This document shows, piece by piece, positions 20,153 to 29,110 of a stretch of DNA of 64,000 bases. The number at the start of each line of letters is the position of its first letter. The first letter of the stretch is position 1. The notes below the pieces were generated by a model. It ran no database searches and was not told the origin of the DNA. It was given only the letters and a program-made list of their open reading frames with translations. The stretch is from Anaerolinea sp. (lineage in GTDB: Bacteria; Chloroflexota; Anaerolineae; Anaerolineales; Anaerolineaceae), in assembly GCA_029975965.1 (NCBI GenBank), contig JARKOV010000172.1, positions 3,894 to 67,893 on the forward strand. The letters are read 5' to 3'. Position numbers and translations under genes: made by a program.

Positions 20153-21783
20153 GAGCAGCAGGGAAACAGGTCATTAAAAGTTTCCTGGGTCAAATCCCGT
20201 TCACAGCCGAACTCTATTGGCTGCTGCGACAAAACGGCCGCCCGATCCAGACACGCTTTTCACTGAAGCATTTGCAGGCCGAATTGCCGGAAATTGCGGC
20301 TCAAGCCGCAGAGCTGCGCAAGCAAGTGGAGTTACGCGGGCAACCTGCGCCGGGGAAGAAAGTGTTTCTTTTTGCCACGCTGCATTATTGGATCGAGCAC
20401 ACCGCTTTACTGGGCATGTCACTGGCTGCGCAGGGGCACCAGGTGACGTTGGGCTACCTGCCTTACGCCGAGTGGCGCGAGGAGATCAACCGTTTTGACC
20501 TGCGCCGGCAGAACGTCTACGCGCGCAAGGTGCTCGAGCTGGCCGGCCCGTTGCTCGAGCCGGTCTCCTTCCTCACCGCGCGGACCACGCTGGTGCGACT
20601 GCCGGACGCGTTGATGGAGATGGTGCACCTGGTGACCACGTACGACACGCAATACACCCTGCAGGTCGAAGATATCGACCCGGAGAGCGACATCTACCGG
20701 CTGCGCCTGGAACGCAACACAGAAGCGGCGCGCGCCGCGTATGCCTATTTCAAATCCAACCGCCCCGATGTGGTCATCGTGCCCAACGGGACGATCCAGG
20801 AGCTGGGGATTGTCTATCGGGTCGCCAAACACCTGGGCATCCGCGTGGTGACCTACGAGTTCGGCGACCAGCGCCAACGCATCTGGCTGGCACAAAACGC
20901 GGAGGTGATGCGCCAGGAAACAGACGCCCTGTGGGCGGCGCGCGACGGCGAAGCGCTTTCGGCGGAGCAACTGGAGCGCATGCGCAGCCTGTTCATGGCC
21001 CGACAACGTGGCGCGCTGTGGGAGAACTTCGCTCGCTCATGGCAGGGCACCCCCACCAAAGGGGGCAACAAGATCACCAAGGAACTGGGCCTGGATGACC
21101 GCCCGATCGTGCTGCTGGCAACCAACGTGCTGGGTGACAGTCTGACCCTGGGGCGGCAGGTGTTCTCGCAAAGCATGGCGGAGTGGATTGCGCGCACGGT
21201 GCAGTACTTTGCCGGGCGAGAGGACGCCCAGTTGATCATCCGGGTGCACCCCGGTGAAGTGCTGACGCATGGGCAGTCGATGGCGGAAGTGGTGCGGAAC
21301 GTGCTTCCGCGGCTGCCGCAGCACATCCACCTGATTGGGCCGAAAGAGAAGGTCAACACCTACGACCTGGTGGAGGCGGCGGACCTGGGGTTGGTCTACA
21401 CGACGACGGTTGGGCTGGAAATGGCGATGTACGGCGTGCCGGTGATCGTCACCGGTCAGACGCATTACCGCGGGCGGGGCTTCACGCAGGACCCCGATTC
21501 GTGGGTGAGCTACTTCAAGCTGCTCGGTCAGATGCTGCTCAATCCGGAGGCTTTCAAGCTGTCGCGCCAGCAGGTCGAGAGCGCCTGGGAATATGCCTAT
21601 CGCTTCTTCTTCGAGTATCCACGCCCCTTCCCCTGGCACCTGGTGCGGGTTTGGGAAGACTACAAGGCCCGTCCGCTGAACGCCGTGTTGAGCGAAGAAG
21701 GCCGCGAGCAATACGGTGAGACCTTCCGCTATTTGATCGGCGAGCCGGTGGACTGGAAAGCCATTTTGCAGGCAGGCAAATGA
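20149..21783 (+). CDS. Capsule polysaccharide biosynthesis-type GT-B protein
   Basis: A protein of 544 residues with two Rossmann-like halves. The C-terminal half has an IIRVHPGE motif followed by an HLIGPKEKVNTYDLVEAAD segment and TTTVGLEMAMYGVPVIV. These features are shared by KpsS/KpsC-type capsule proteins and CDP-glycerol-type glycosyltransferases. It probably transfers a sugar or sugar acid on the cytoplasmic face. The ATG at 20149 overlaps the wzt stop; an upstream in-frame start at 20083 lies inside wzt and is less likely. Two other proteins of this general type are at 31845 and 39629. Confidence 0.7.
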
Positions 21784-22661
21784 GCCAGCAGCAGGCGCGG
21801 GTCAAGCAGCAGGTGCGCGAGTTCTACGACCAGGTGGGCTGGCAAAGGACGTCTGGCGACCTGTACCAGAACGCGCGCTATGAAGACCTGCGCCCGGTAG
21901 CGGCGGAGTACATCCATCGCTGCCACCTGCGCGTTGGACGGCACCTCGCGCCGAGGGGGCGCTTCTTGCTGGACGCCGGCTCGGGACCGGTGCAGTACGA
22001 GGAATACGAGACCTACTCGGCAAATTACGAGCGGCGCGTCTGCGCCGACATCTCGATCGTCGCCTTGCAAGAGGCGCGCCGCCGTTTGGGCGCTCACGGC
22101 TTTTACGTGGTGGCCGATGTGGCCAGCCTGCCCTTTGCGCCGGAGGTCTTCGACGGCGCGGTCTCGCTGCACACCCTGCACCATTTACCGCTGGCGGAGC
22201 AGGGCAAAGCCTACGGCGAGATCTACCGCACGCTGGCGCCCGGGCGGAGCGCAGTGGTGGTCAACGGCTGGACCGATTCCCCCCTGATGCGGCGCACGGC
22301 CTGGCTGGTGCGCCTGGCGGAAAGCGCCGGGAAGCGGCTGGCGCGACTGCGCGGACGCGCCCCGGCTGAGCCAAAGCCTGGCTCCGCCGGCCAACCTGCG
22401 GCGCAGGAGCCGACGGGCACGTTCGTCAACAAGCTGGACGCGGCCTGGCTGCGCGGGCTGTTGGGTGGCAAAATGCGCTTCGAGATCCTCGTCTGGCGCA
22501 GCGTGAGCGTGCGCTGGCTGCGCGCGCTGGTGCACGCTCCCACCGGGGGGCGGCTGTTCCTGCGCTTGCTTTACTGGCTGGAGGAGCGCGCTCCACGCTG
22601 GTTCGGCGAGAACGGGCAGTATCCGCTGGTGGTGGTGCATAAAGAAGTCAACGAGGGATGA
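21780..22661 (+). CDS. Class I SAM-dependent methyltransferase
   Basis: The 293-residue protein has motif I LLDAGSGPVQY near residue 62, an acidic residue in VCADISIVAL, and the VSLHTLHHLPLAEQGKAYGEIYRTLAPG segment typical of Methyltransf_11/25 enzymes. The start overlaps the preceding gene by ATGA. An Ala/Pro-rich insertion (about 195-215) precedes a C-terminal basic region. It may methylate the non-reducing end of the polysaccharide exported by Wzm/Wzt, which is known to stop chain growth in some O-antigens; that role is inferred. Confidence 0.82.
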   Translation: MSQQQARVKQQVREFYDQVGWQRTSGDLYQNARYEDLRPVAAEYIHRCHLRVGRHLAPRGRFLLDAGSGPVQYEEYETYSANYERRVCADISIVALQEARRRLGAHGFYVVADVASLPFAPEVFDGAVSLHTLHHLPLAEQGKAYGEIYRTLAPGRSAVVVNGWTDSPLMRRTAWLVRLAESAGKRLARLRGRAPAEPKPGSAGQPAAQEPTGTFVNKLDAAWLRGLLGGKMRFEILVWRSVSVRWLRALVHAPTGGRLFLRLLYWLEERAPRWFGENGQYPLVVVHKEVNEG

Positions 22662-22803
22662 GTGACGCATGATGAGTACCGAAGGTCCTCACTTTTTTCC
22701 TCTTCCTTAGGGAGAGAGCGAAGAGGTGCTCTCCGCTTCAATCTCATCATGGAAGGGAGTGGAATGAGGAATACGAAGCAATCACGCCTCTTGGGAGGTT
22801 GGC
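22662..22803. other. Intergenic region with a degenerate C/G-rich palindrome
   Basis: The region separates two operons. It contains a T-run (22694-22699) and a CCTCTTCCTTAGGGAGAGAG segment that looks like a decayed relative of the palindromic repeats elsewhere in the window. No clear promoter is seen. GGGAGG about 10 bases before 22804 can serve as the ribosome site for pseB. Confidence 0.4.
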
Positions 22804-23820
22804 ATGGACTGGAATGAAAAGGTTGTCCTGATCACCGGCGGGACCGGGTCGTTTGGCAAGAAATTCAGCGAGATTCTGCTGAGCGAATACCACCCGGCCA
22901 AGCTGATCATTTTCAGCCGCGATGAGCTGAAGCAGCACGAGATGCGCCAGGCCGGTTATGACCATCCCAGCCTGCGCTATTTCATCGGCGACATCCGCGA
23001 CAAAGACCGCATGAAGCGCGCCTGTGAGGGCGTGGACATCGTGGTGCATGCCGCTGCGCTCAAACAGGTGCCGGCTTGCGAGTACAATCCGATGGAGGCG
23101 ATTAAGACCAACATTTTGGGCAGCAGCAACGTGGTGGACGCCGCGCTGGATACCGGCGTGGAGAAGGTGCTGGCGCTGAGCACCGACAAAGCCGTCAACC
23201 CGGTCAACCTGTATGGGGCGACCAAGCTGGCGGCGGAGAAGCTGATCGTGCAGAGCAACGCCTATGCGGGCGGCAAAGTGACCCGGCTGAGCTGCGTGCG
23301 CTACGGGAACGTGGTCGGCAGTCGGGGCAGCGTGGTGCCGGTGTTCCTCAAGCAGCGCCAGAACGGCAAGGTCACAGTGACCGACGAGCGCATGACGCGC
23401 TTCTGGCTCACCCTGGAGCAGGGCGTGCGTTTTGTGATTCAAAGCATCGAGCGTATGCACGGCGGGGAGGTGTTCGTTCCAAAAATCCCCAGCATGACGG
23501 TGATGGACCTGGCGCGCGCGGTGGCGCCGGAGAACGACATCGAGATCATCGGCATTCGCCCCGGCGAGAAGCTGCACGAAGTGCTCATTTCAGAGGATGA
23601 GTCGCGCCACACGGTTGAGTTGGATGATCTGTTCGTGGTCATGCCGGCCGAGCGCATCTGGGCGCGGCCCTTCGGATGGGATTGGGAAGACCAGGGCAGG
23701 CCGCTGCCGGACGGGTTCCGCTACGCCAGCAACAACAATCCGCAATGGCTCTCGGTGGAGCAGATCCGCGAGATGATTCGCCCGATCGAGGTCGAGCACG
23801 ATAAGGGTTCGCTGGGGTGA
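22804..23820 (+). CDS. pseB: UDP-GlcNAc 4,6-dehydratase (inverting), PseB-like
   Basis: This 338-residue extended SDR is close to PseB. Evidence is the NAD motif GGTGSFGK near residue 12, FSRDELKQHEM, the active-site stretch STDKAVNPVNLYGATK, RYGNVVGSRGSVVP, and a C-terminal DGFRYASNNNPQW tail typical of the family. It should convert UDP-GlcNAc to UDP-2-acetamido-2,6-dideoxy-4-keto-L-arabino-hexose. The usual next enzyme PseC (aminotransferase) is absent; instead a ketoreductase-like gene follows in GTGA overlap and then a NeuB. It is the first gene of this operon. Confidence 0.9.
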   Translation: MDWNEKVVLITGGTGSFGKKFSEILLSEYHPAKLIIFSRDELKQHEMRQAGYDHPSLRYFIGDIRDKDRMKRACEGVDIVVHAAALKQVPACEYNPMEAIKTNILGSSNVVDAALDTGVEKVLALSTDKAVNPVNLYGATKLAAEKLIVQSNAYAGGKVTRLSCVRYGNVVGSRGSVVPVFLKQRQNGKVTVTDERMTRFWLTLEQGVRFVIQSIERMHGGEVFVPKIPSMTVMDLARAVAPENDIEIIGIRPGEKLHEVLISEDESRHTVELDDLFVVMPAERIWARPFGWDWEDQGRPLPDGFRYASNNNPQWLSVEQIREMIRPIEVEHDKGSLG

Positions 23821-24752
23821 AGAAGCTGCTGGTGACCGGCGCGAGCGGCCTGCTGGGATTGAACTTGTGCCTGGAGGCCTGCGGTGAGCACGAGGTGGTT
23901 GGGCTGACCAACAGCCACGGGCTGCACGGCGCACCTTTCCGGGTGCTGCAGACAGACCTGGCACAGCCGGGTGAGTTTGCGCGGGTGATGGCTGCGGTCA
24001 GGCCGGACTGGGTGGTGCACGCCGCTGCGCTGGCGGTGATCGATGCCTGTGAAAAGGCTCCGGCGCTCTCGGCACGGCTCAACGCGGCGCTGCCCGGCGA
24101 GGTGGCCGAGGAGTGCCGCAGGCACGGCGCGCGGCTGGTGCACCTCTCGACCGACGCGGTGTTCGACGGCGTGCGCGGCGATTACAGCGAGGACGACGCG
24201 CCCAACCCCCAGGGGGTCTATGCCCGCGATAAACTGGCGGGCGAGCAGGCGGTCGCGGCGGCGACCCCGGAAGCTGCCGTGGCGCGGGTCAACTTTTATG
24301 GCTGGAGCCTGGCCGGCAGGCGCAGCCTGGCCGAATTTTTCTTCTACAACCTGTCAGACGGCAGGCAAGTCAACGGTTTCACCGACGTGCTGTTTTGCCC
24401 GCTGCTGGCCAACCAGTTGGGGCGCGTGCTGTTGGAGATGCTGGCGAAGGGTTTGAGCGGCGTTTTTCACGCCCTCAGCCGCGAGCACCTGAGCAAGTAC
24501 GAGTTTGGGGTGCGGCTGGCGCGGCGCTTTGGGCTGGACGAGGGGCTGATCCGGCCGATGCGGGTGGCCGACTCGGAGCTGGTGGCGAAGCGATCGCCCA
24601 ACCTGACCCTGCGGGTGGATCGCCTGGAAAGCGCGCTGGGGCATGTCATGCCGGAGCAAGCCGAGGGCCTGGAGGAGCTGCACCGCCAATGGCAGGAAGG
24701 ATACCCCCAACGGGTGAAGGGAATGAGCGGACAAAAGTCAACGGATTTCTAA
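23817..24752 (+). CDS. RmlD-like sugar-nucleotide 4-ketoreductase
   Basis: A 311-residue SDR with the N-terminal motif GASGLLG near residue 8 and the RmlD-type stretch VHLSTDAVFDG followed by YARDKLAGEQ (active-site Tyr and Lys). RmlD-like enzymes reduce the 4-keto group of nucleotide 6-deoxy sugars with NAD(P)H. It begins with GTG overlapping the pseB stop, so it likely reduces the PseB product to a 6-deoxy-HexNAc with a 4-hydroxyl. The C-terminus has the LRVDRLESALG pattern common in RmlD. Substrate inferred from context. Confidence 0.82.
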   Translation: MKKLLVTGASGLLGLNLCLEACGEHEVVGLTNSHGLHGAPFRVLQTDLAQPGEFARVMAAVRPDWVVHAAALAVIDACEKAPALSARLNAALPGEVAEECRRHGARLVHLSTDAVFDGVRGDYSEDDAPNPQGVYARDKLAGEQAVAAATPEAAVARVNFYGWSLAGRRSLAEFFFYNLSDGRQVNGFTDVLFCPLLANQLGRVLLEMLAKGLSGVFHALSREHLSKYEFGVRLARRFGLDEGLIRPMRVADSELVAKRSPNLTLRVDRLESALGHVMPEQAEGLEELHRQWQEGYPQRVKGMSGQKSTDF

Positions 24753-24789
24753 AACGAATTGACCGGATGGAGAAAAAAGGATTATAGAG

Positions 24790-24821
24790 CGCTGATCGCT
24801 GACAACTGGCAGCGATTAGCG
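24790..24821 (+). promoter_or_regulatory. Stable hairpin 16 bp before the neuB-like gene
   Basis: Arms CGCTGATCGCTG (24790-24801) and CAGCGATTAGCG (24810-24821) pair over 12 bp with one G-U pair and an 8-base loop. GAGG follows directly and then the ATG at 24838. No T-run follows, so it is more likely a translation or mRNA stability element, or a REP-like relic, than a terminator. Confidence 0.55.
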
Positions 24822-24837
24822 TGAGGAACGGGTAAAA

Positions 24838-25905
24838 ATGGAATTACAAATCGGCCAACACACCGTCGGGGGGAATCACCCCACCTATTTCATCGCCGAC
24901 ATCGCCGCCAACCACGACGGCGACCTGGAGCGCGCAAAGCTGCTGATTCGCCTCGCTAAGGCGGCGGGAGCCGACGCGGCCAAGTTTCAGAATTTTCGCG
25001 CGCCCAAGATCGTTTCCGACTACGGTTTTCGCGCCTTGGGCGGGCACCAATCACACCAGGCGAGCTGGAAAAAATCAGTGTTTGAGGTCTACGCAGGGGC
25101 GTCGATTCCCTTCGAGTGGACCCCGGAGCTGAAGGCGACGTGCGACGAGGTTGGTATCGATTACTTCTCCTCGCCGTACGACTTCGAGGCGACCGATTTT
25201 CTGGTGCCCTACGTGCCGGCGATCAAGATTGGCTCAGGCGAGGTCTCCTGGCCTGAAGCCCTGCAGTGGATCGCGCGGAAAGGCCTGCCGGTGATCCTGG
25301 CGACCGGCGCTTCCGACATCGGCGAGGTGGCGGCGGCGGTGCGGGCGATCACCGCCATCAACCCCCGGCTGGTGTTGATGCAGTGCAACACCAACTACAC
25401 CGCCAGCCTGGAAAATTTCGACCACATCCACCTCAACGTGCTGAAGACCTACGCGACGATGTTCCCGGACGTGGTCTTGGGCCTCTCCGACCACACGCCG
25501 GGGCACGCTACCGTGCTGGGGGCGGTGGCGTTGGGCGCGCGGGTGGTGGAGAAGCATTTCACCGACGACAACGACCGCACCGGGCCAGACCACAAGTTTG
25601 CCTTGAACCCGGCCGATTGGGAGGCTATGGTGGTCAATACCCGCCAGTTGGAGCGCGCACTCGGGTCGGCGGATAAGTTTGTGGCGGGCAACGAGCAGGA
25701 GACGGTCGTGCTGCAGCGGCGCTGTCTGCGCGCCGCGCGCGAGATGAAGGCCGGCGAGGTGTTGGCGCGCGCCGACATCGACGTGCTGCGCCCGGCGCCA
25801 GCCCACGCCATCATGCCGTATGACCTGGATCAGGTGATCGGCAAACGCTTGAAAGTGGACAAACCGGCCGGTCAGGAATTTCGCTGGACCGACCTGGCGG
25901 AATAA
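24838..25905 (+). CDS. Nonulosonic acid synthase (NeuB/PseI/SpsE family) with SAF domain
   Basis: The 355-residue protein has a TIM-barrel sialic-acid-synthase domain (about 1-285) and a C-terminal antifreeze-like SAF domain (about 295-352). Motifs are IADIAANHDGD, KFQNFRAPKIV, the KIGSGEVSWPEAL segment, GLSDHTPG and EKHFTDDN. It condenses a six-carbon N-acyl sugar with phosphoenolpyruvate to a nine-carbon 2-keto acid. Lying after PseB and a ketoreductase, it probably acts on a 6-deoxy-HexNAc. A cytidylyltransferase of SpsF type at 29111 could activate the product. GAGG precedes the ATG but lies just after a hairpin. Confidence 0.9.
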   Translation: MELQIGQHTVGGNHPTYFIADIAANHDGDLERAKLLIRLAKAAGADAAKFQNFRAPKIVSDYGFRALGGHQSHQASWKKSVFEVYAGASIPFEWTPELKATCDEVGIDYFSSPYDFEATDFLVPYVPAIKIGSGEVSWPEALQWIARKGLPVILATGASDIGEVAAAVRAITAINPRLVLMQCNTNYTASLENFDHIHLNVLKTYATMFPDVVLGLSDHTPGHATVLGAVALGARVVEKHFTDDNDRTGPDHKFALNPADWEAMVVNTRQLERALGSADKFVAGNEQETVVLQRRCLRAAREMKAGEVLARADIDVLRPAPAHAIMPYDLDQVIGKRLKVDKPAGQEFRWTDLAE

Positions 25906-25950
25906 ACTGCATCTGCGCCCGCACGGCGTGCTGAGCGCGAACCACCCACC

Positions 25951-27084
25951 ATGCGCGTTCTCTACTTCACCCGCGATTACACCCCGCACGACTATCGCTT
26001 CCTGGCATCCCTGGCGGAGAGCGGGCAGGAGACGCTCTACCTGCGCCTGGAACGCGGTCCGCGCCAACTGGAAGACCGCGCGCTGCCGGCGGCGGTGCGC
26101 CAGGTGCGCTGGCGGGGCGGGCAAGGGCGTTTCGCCTGGCGCGACGTTCCGGCGCTCGCGCTGGCGTTGCGGCAGGTGGTGCGCGCAGAACGCCCGGATG
26201 TGATCCACGCCGGACCGCTGCAATCTTGCGCGTTGATCGCCGCACTGGCCGGGGCGCGGCCGCTGGCGAGCATGTCGTGGGGTTCGGATATCCTCGTGGA
26301 TGCCCGCTCCAGCCGCTGGATGGCCTGGGCGACCCGCTTCGCGCTGCGCCACAGCGATGTGCTGCTGGGCGATTGCCGCGCCGTGCAGCATGCGGCGCAG
26401 GCATACGGCTTCCCGGCGGAGCGGGTGGCGCTGTTTCCATGGGGGGTGGACCTGGAGCGTTTCGCGCCCGCCGGGCATCCCTCGGCGCTGCGCGAGCGGC
26501 TGGGCTGGCAGGACTGCTTCGTGGTGCTCAGCCTGCGCTCCTGGGAGCCCATCTACGGCGTCGACGTGGTGGTGCGCGCTTTTGCCCAGGCGGCCGCCGT
26601 GCGCCCAGACCTGCGCCTGATCTTGCTGGGCAACGGCTCGCTGGCCGGGCAGATCCAGGGGTTGTTGCACGAGCACAGTTTGCACCAGCGCGTCCACATG
26701 GGCGGGCAGGTGGGGCAAAACGAGCTGCCGGGTTATTACCAGGCCGCCGACCTCTATGTGAGCGCTTCGCACAGCGACGGCTCTTCGGTGTCGCTGATGG
26801 AAGCCCTGGCCAGCGGCCTTCCGGCGCTGGTTTCGGACATTCCCGGCAACCGGGAATGGATCGAGCCGGGGATGGCGGGATGGCTTTTTGCAGATGGAGA
26901 TGCCGGCGCGCTGGCACAGGGCATGCTGCGCGCGGCAGGCGACGGCGGTTTGCTGGCGCGTGTTCGCGTTGAGGCGCGTGCCCTGGCCGAGCGGCGCGCG
27001 GATTGGCGGAAGAATTTTCAAACCCTCTTGCAGGGGTACCGCATGGCGGTGGAGTGCTATCCTCAGGCAAGGAGACCGCAATGA
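25951..27084 (+). CDS. Glycosyltransferase family 4
   Basis: The 377-residue GT-B protein begins RVLYFTRDYTPHDYRFL and has the MSWGSDIL and SLRSWEPIYGVD segments. It ends with the donor-binding pattern SVSLMEALASGLPALVSD and the following GNREW, which holds the conserved E-x7-E-like residues of GT4 enzymes. It is cytoplasmic and probably retaining. The stop overlaps the next membrane protein start by ATGA. It may transfer the sugar made by this operon; donor and acceptor are unknown. Confidence 0.85.
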   Translation: MRVLYFTRDYTPHDYRFLASLAESGQETLYLRLERGPRQLEDRALPAAVRQVRWRGGQGRFAWRDVPALALALRQVVRAERPDVIHAGPLQSCALIAALAGARPLASMSWGSDILVDARSSRWMAWATRFALRHSDVLLGDCRAVQHAAQAYGFPAERVALFPWGVDLERFAPAGHPSALRERLGWQDCFVVLSLRSWEPIYGVDVVVRAFAQAAAVRPDLRLILLGNGSLAGQIQGLLHEHSLHQRVHMGGQVGQNELPGYYQAADLYVSASHSDGSSVSLMEALASGLPALVSDIPGNREWIEPGMAGWLFADGDAGALAQGMLRAAGDGGLLARVRVEARALAERRADWRKNFQTLLQGYRMAVECYPQARRPQ

Positions 27085-28985
27085 GGATAAGCGCCGCGCA
27101 GCGTGGGTGGGGTGTGGCGGCAGCCGTCAGCCTGTTCGGGCTGGCGGTCCTTGCCCTGGCGCCGGCTCTGCCCAGCCTGGTGGAGATCCCGAACGTGGAT
27201 TACGCCATCTTCCAGTACGCCGGCGAACGTTTGAACGAAGGGAGTACGCTCTACCGCGACGTTTTCGATCACAAACCGCCGCTGATCTTCCTGTTGAACG
27301 CGCTCGGGCTCAGCCTGGCAGGCGGCAGCCGTTGGGGGATATGGGCGCTGCAATTGTTGTCGCTGTCGGCGGCCGCAGCGCTTGGGTTTGGCGCGCTGCG
27401 TAAAACCCTGGGTGGCTTCCCGGCCTGGCTGGCGATGGCGGCATTCCTCGCCAACCTTGTCTTTGTTCACGAGGGCGGAAACCTCACCGAAGAATACGCC
27501 CTGCCGCTCTATTTCGGGGCGATTTCCCTTGTTGTCGCGGCTGGCCTGCGCCCGAGGGCAGCCTTTCAGGCCTTTGGCTGCGGGCTGGCGATAGGGCTGG
27601 TCTCATCGCTCAAGCAACCGATGGCCGCGCCGTTCATCGCAGTCGGTGTTTTGCTGCTGGCGCAGCGCCTGTCGGACCGGTCGAAACGCGGCCTGGTCGA
27701 CCTGCTCTGGCTTGGCCTGGGCTTTGCCAGCGTCTGGGGGGTGTGGTTCGCGCTGTTCGCTGCGGCGGGGGCATTGCGCGAATTCTGGGACGCAGCGTTT
27801 GCCTTCAACGTTTCGATCGCCCGGCTGCCGCTTGCTGGGCGATTGGCTGCACTCATCGAAGGCGGCGCATTCGTGTTGCGCGCCTCGCCGTTTTTTAGCC
27901 TGGCCTGGGCGGCCTGGCTGGCTGCTGTCGCCTACCTGCTGCTGCACAACGAGCGCCTGCTTCGCCTGCTAACCCATCGCCGGGTGGGGTGGGTGGTGGC
28001 GTTGGTGGGGCTGGCTTTGCTCTACAACGGCCTGTTCCGCAGCGGGATGCAGGCTTACCGCTTGGCTGAGTTGAGCCCTTACCGCTGGGTTTTGATCGTC
28101 GCCGGCCTGGGGCTGGCCTGCGCGGGAGGGGTGTACTCCTTGCGGCGGCTGGATCGCCCATGGTTCAGCCGGCTGGCGAAATGGCGGCAGGCAGGCGAGC
28201 CCGCCGTTAACCTGCTGCTCGGGTTTGCCGTCATCGACCTGCCGGTTGAGTTTGCGCTCAGCGCGCTCTCGGGCAGCAATTACCGCCATTACTTTATGCC
28301 GATGCTGCCCTCGATGACCGTGCTGGTCGGCTTTTTCACCGGATGGGTGCTGTCTTCCACGCGCCAGGCGGGCAAAAACCGGCTGGGCTGGGTGTGGGCG
28401 GTTAGCCTCTCCATTCCGCTGGTGGTGAGCGGCGCGCTGCAGACGGCGGACCAGGTTTACCCAACCCGCGACCGCGCGGTGAGCGAAGCGGTTGCGTACG
28501 TGTCGCGGTTGACTGCGCCGGAGGAGCGGGTGCTGGTGTGGGGCGGTTATCCGATGGTCTACACCACCAGCCGCCGCCAGGCGCCCAGCCGCTTCTTTTA
28601 CGTCAAGCACCTGTTCGACGGCTCGCCGGCCGGAGAAGCCTACGCCGCCGAGTTCTTGCGCGACCTGCAGTTGACCCCGCCGGCGCTGATTCTGCAGCCT
28701 CGCCAGGGCGGGCAGCCGTTCGTCTATGACGTCAATGCTTCCGCTTGCGCCGGGCTCGCCGATGCGGAGGAGGTGGCGGAGCGGCTGGCGTCCGAGGAGG
28801 GCAGGGACGCTGCCCAGGCGGTCGAAAACGGCGGGATCTTCACCCGCCTCAAAGCCGGGTTGAAGACCTCTGCGGTGGTCCCGGACGGCATGCCCGCCGT
28901 CTACCGCTGGATCTGCGAGAACTACACGGAGGGAACCGGACTGGTCGATTGGGTTGCGTATCGCTACACGCCCAATCGCCCGTAG
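27081..28985 (+). CDS. GT-C membrane glycosyltransferase (PMT/ArnT-like)
   Basis: A 634-residue protein with 11-13 predicted helices and a soluble C-terminus. Early in the sequence an extracytoplasmic loop has NVDYAIFQYAGERL followed by YRDVFDHKPPLIFLLN (about residues 60-80), a pattern typical of Dol-P-mannose/ArnT-like enzymes (PMT_2). Such enzymes use polyprenyl-phosphate sugars. The ATG at 27081 overlaps the GT4 stop; upstream codons in frame lie inside that gene and are disregarded. Acceptor unknown. Confidence 0.75.
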   Translation: MRISAAQRGWGVAAAVSLFGLAVLALAPALPSLVEIPNVDYAIFQYAGERLNEGSTLYRDVFDHKPPLIFLLNALGLSLAGGSRWGIWALQLLSLSAAAALGFGALRKTLGGFPAWLAMAAFLANLVFVHEGGNLTEEYALPLYFGAISLVVAAGLRPRAAFQAFGCGLAIGLVSSLKQPMAAPFIAVGVLLLAQRLSDRSKRGLVDLLWLGLGFASVWGVWFALFAAAGALREFWDAAFAFNVSIARLPLAGRLAALIEGGAFVLRASPFFSLAWAAWLAAVAYLLLHNERLLRLLTHRRVGWVVALVGLALLYNGLFRSGMQAYRLAELSPYRWVLIVAGLGLACAGGVYSLRRLDRPWFSRLAKWRQAGEPAVNLLLGFAVIDLPVEFALSALSGSNYRHYFMPMLPSMTVLVGFFTGWVLSSTRQAGKNRLGWVWAVSLSIPLVVSGALQTADQVYPTRDRAVSEAVAYVSRLTAPEERVLVWGGYPMVYTTSRRQAPSRFFYVKHLFDGSPAGEAYAAEFLRDLQLTPPALILQPRQGGQPFVYDVNASACAGLADAEEVAERLASEEGRDAAQAVENGGIFTRLKAGLKTSAVVPDGMPAVYRWICENYTEGTGLVDWVAYRYTPNRP

Positions 28986-29110
28986 AAGATTGTGGATCCA
29001 TTTTTATAACTGCTCAGTGGGTAGAGGAGAAATCCCCGAATTTGAGGTGTTTGTGGGGGCGAAGCCCCACATTTAGCGGAAATTAAATCACGCGATCTCG
29101 TAGGAGCTGC
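28986..29110. other. Intergenic hairpin region
   Basis: The region contains the hairpin GTGGGG-GCGAAG-CCCCAC at 29053-29070. A similar TGTGGGGG-AA-GCCCC sequence occurs at 57295-57309. It probably belongs to a short dispersed palindrome family and may act as a terminator or processing site. AGGAG at 29101-29105 serves the next gene. Confidence 0.5.

Noticed and set aside
25234..27081. 615-codon minus-strand open frame opposite neuB-like and GT4 genes
   Set aside because: Same reason: low-complexity composition without motifs, fully overlapped by well-supported + strand genes.
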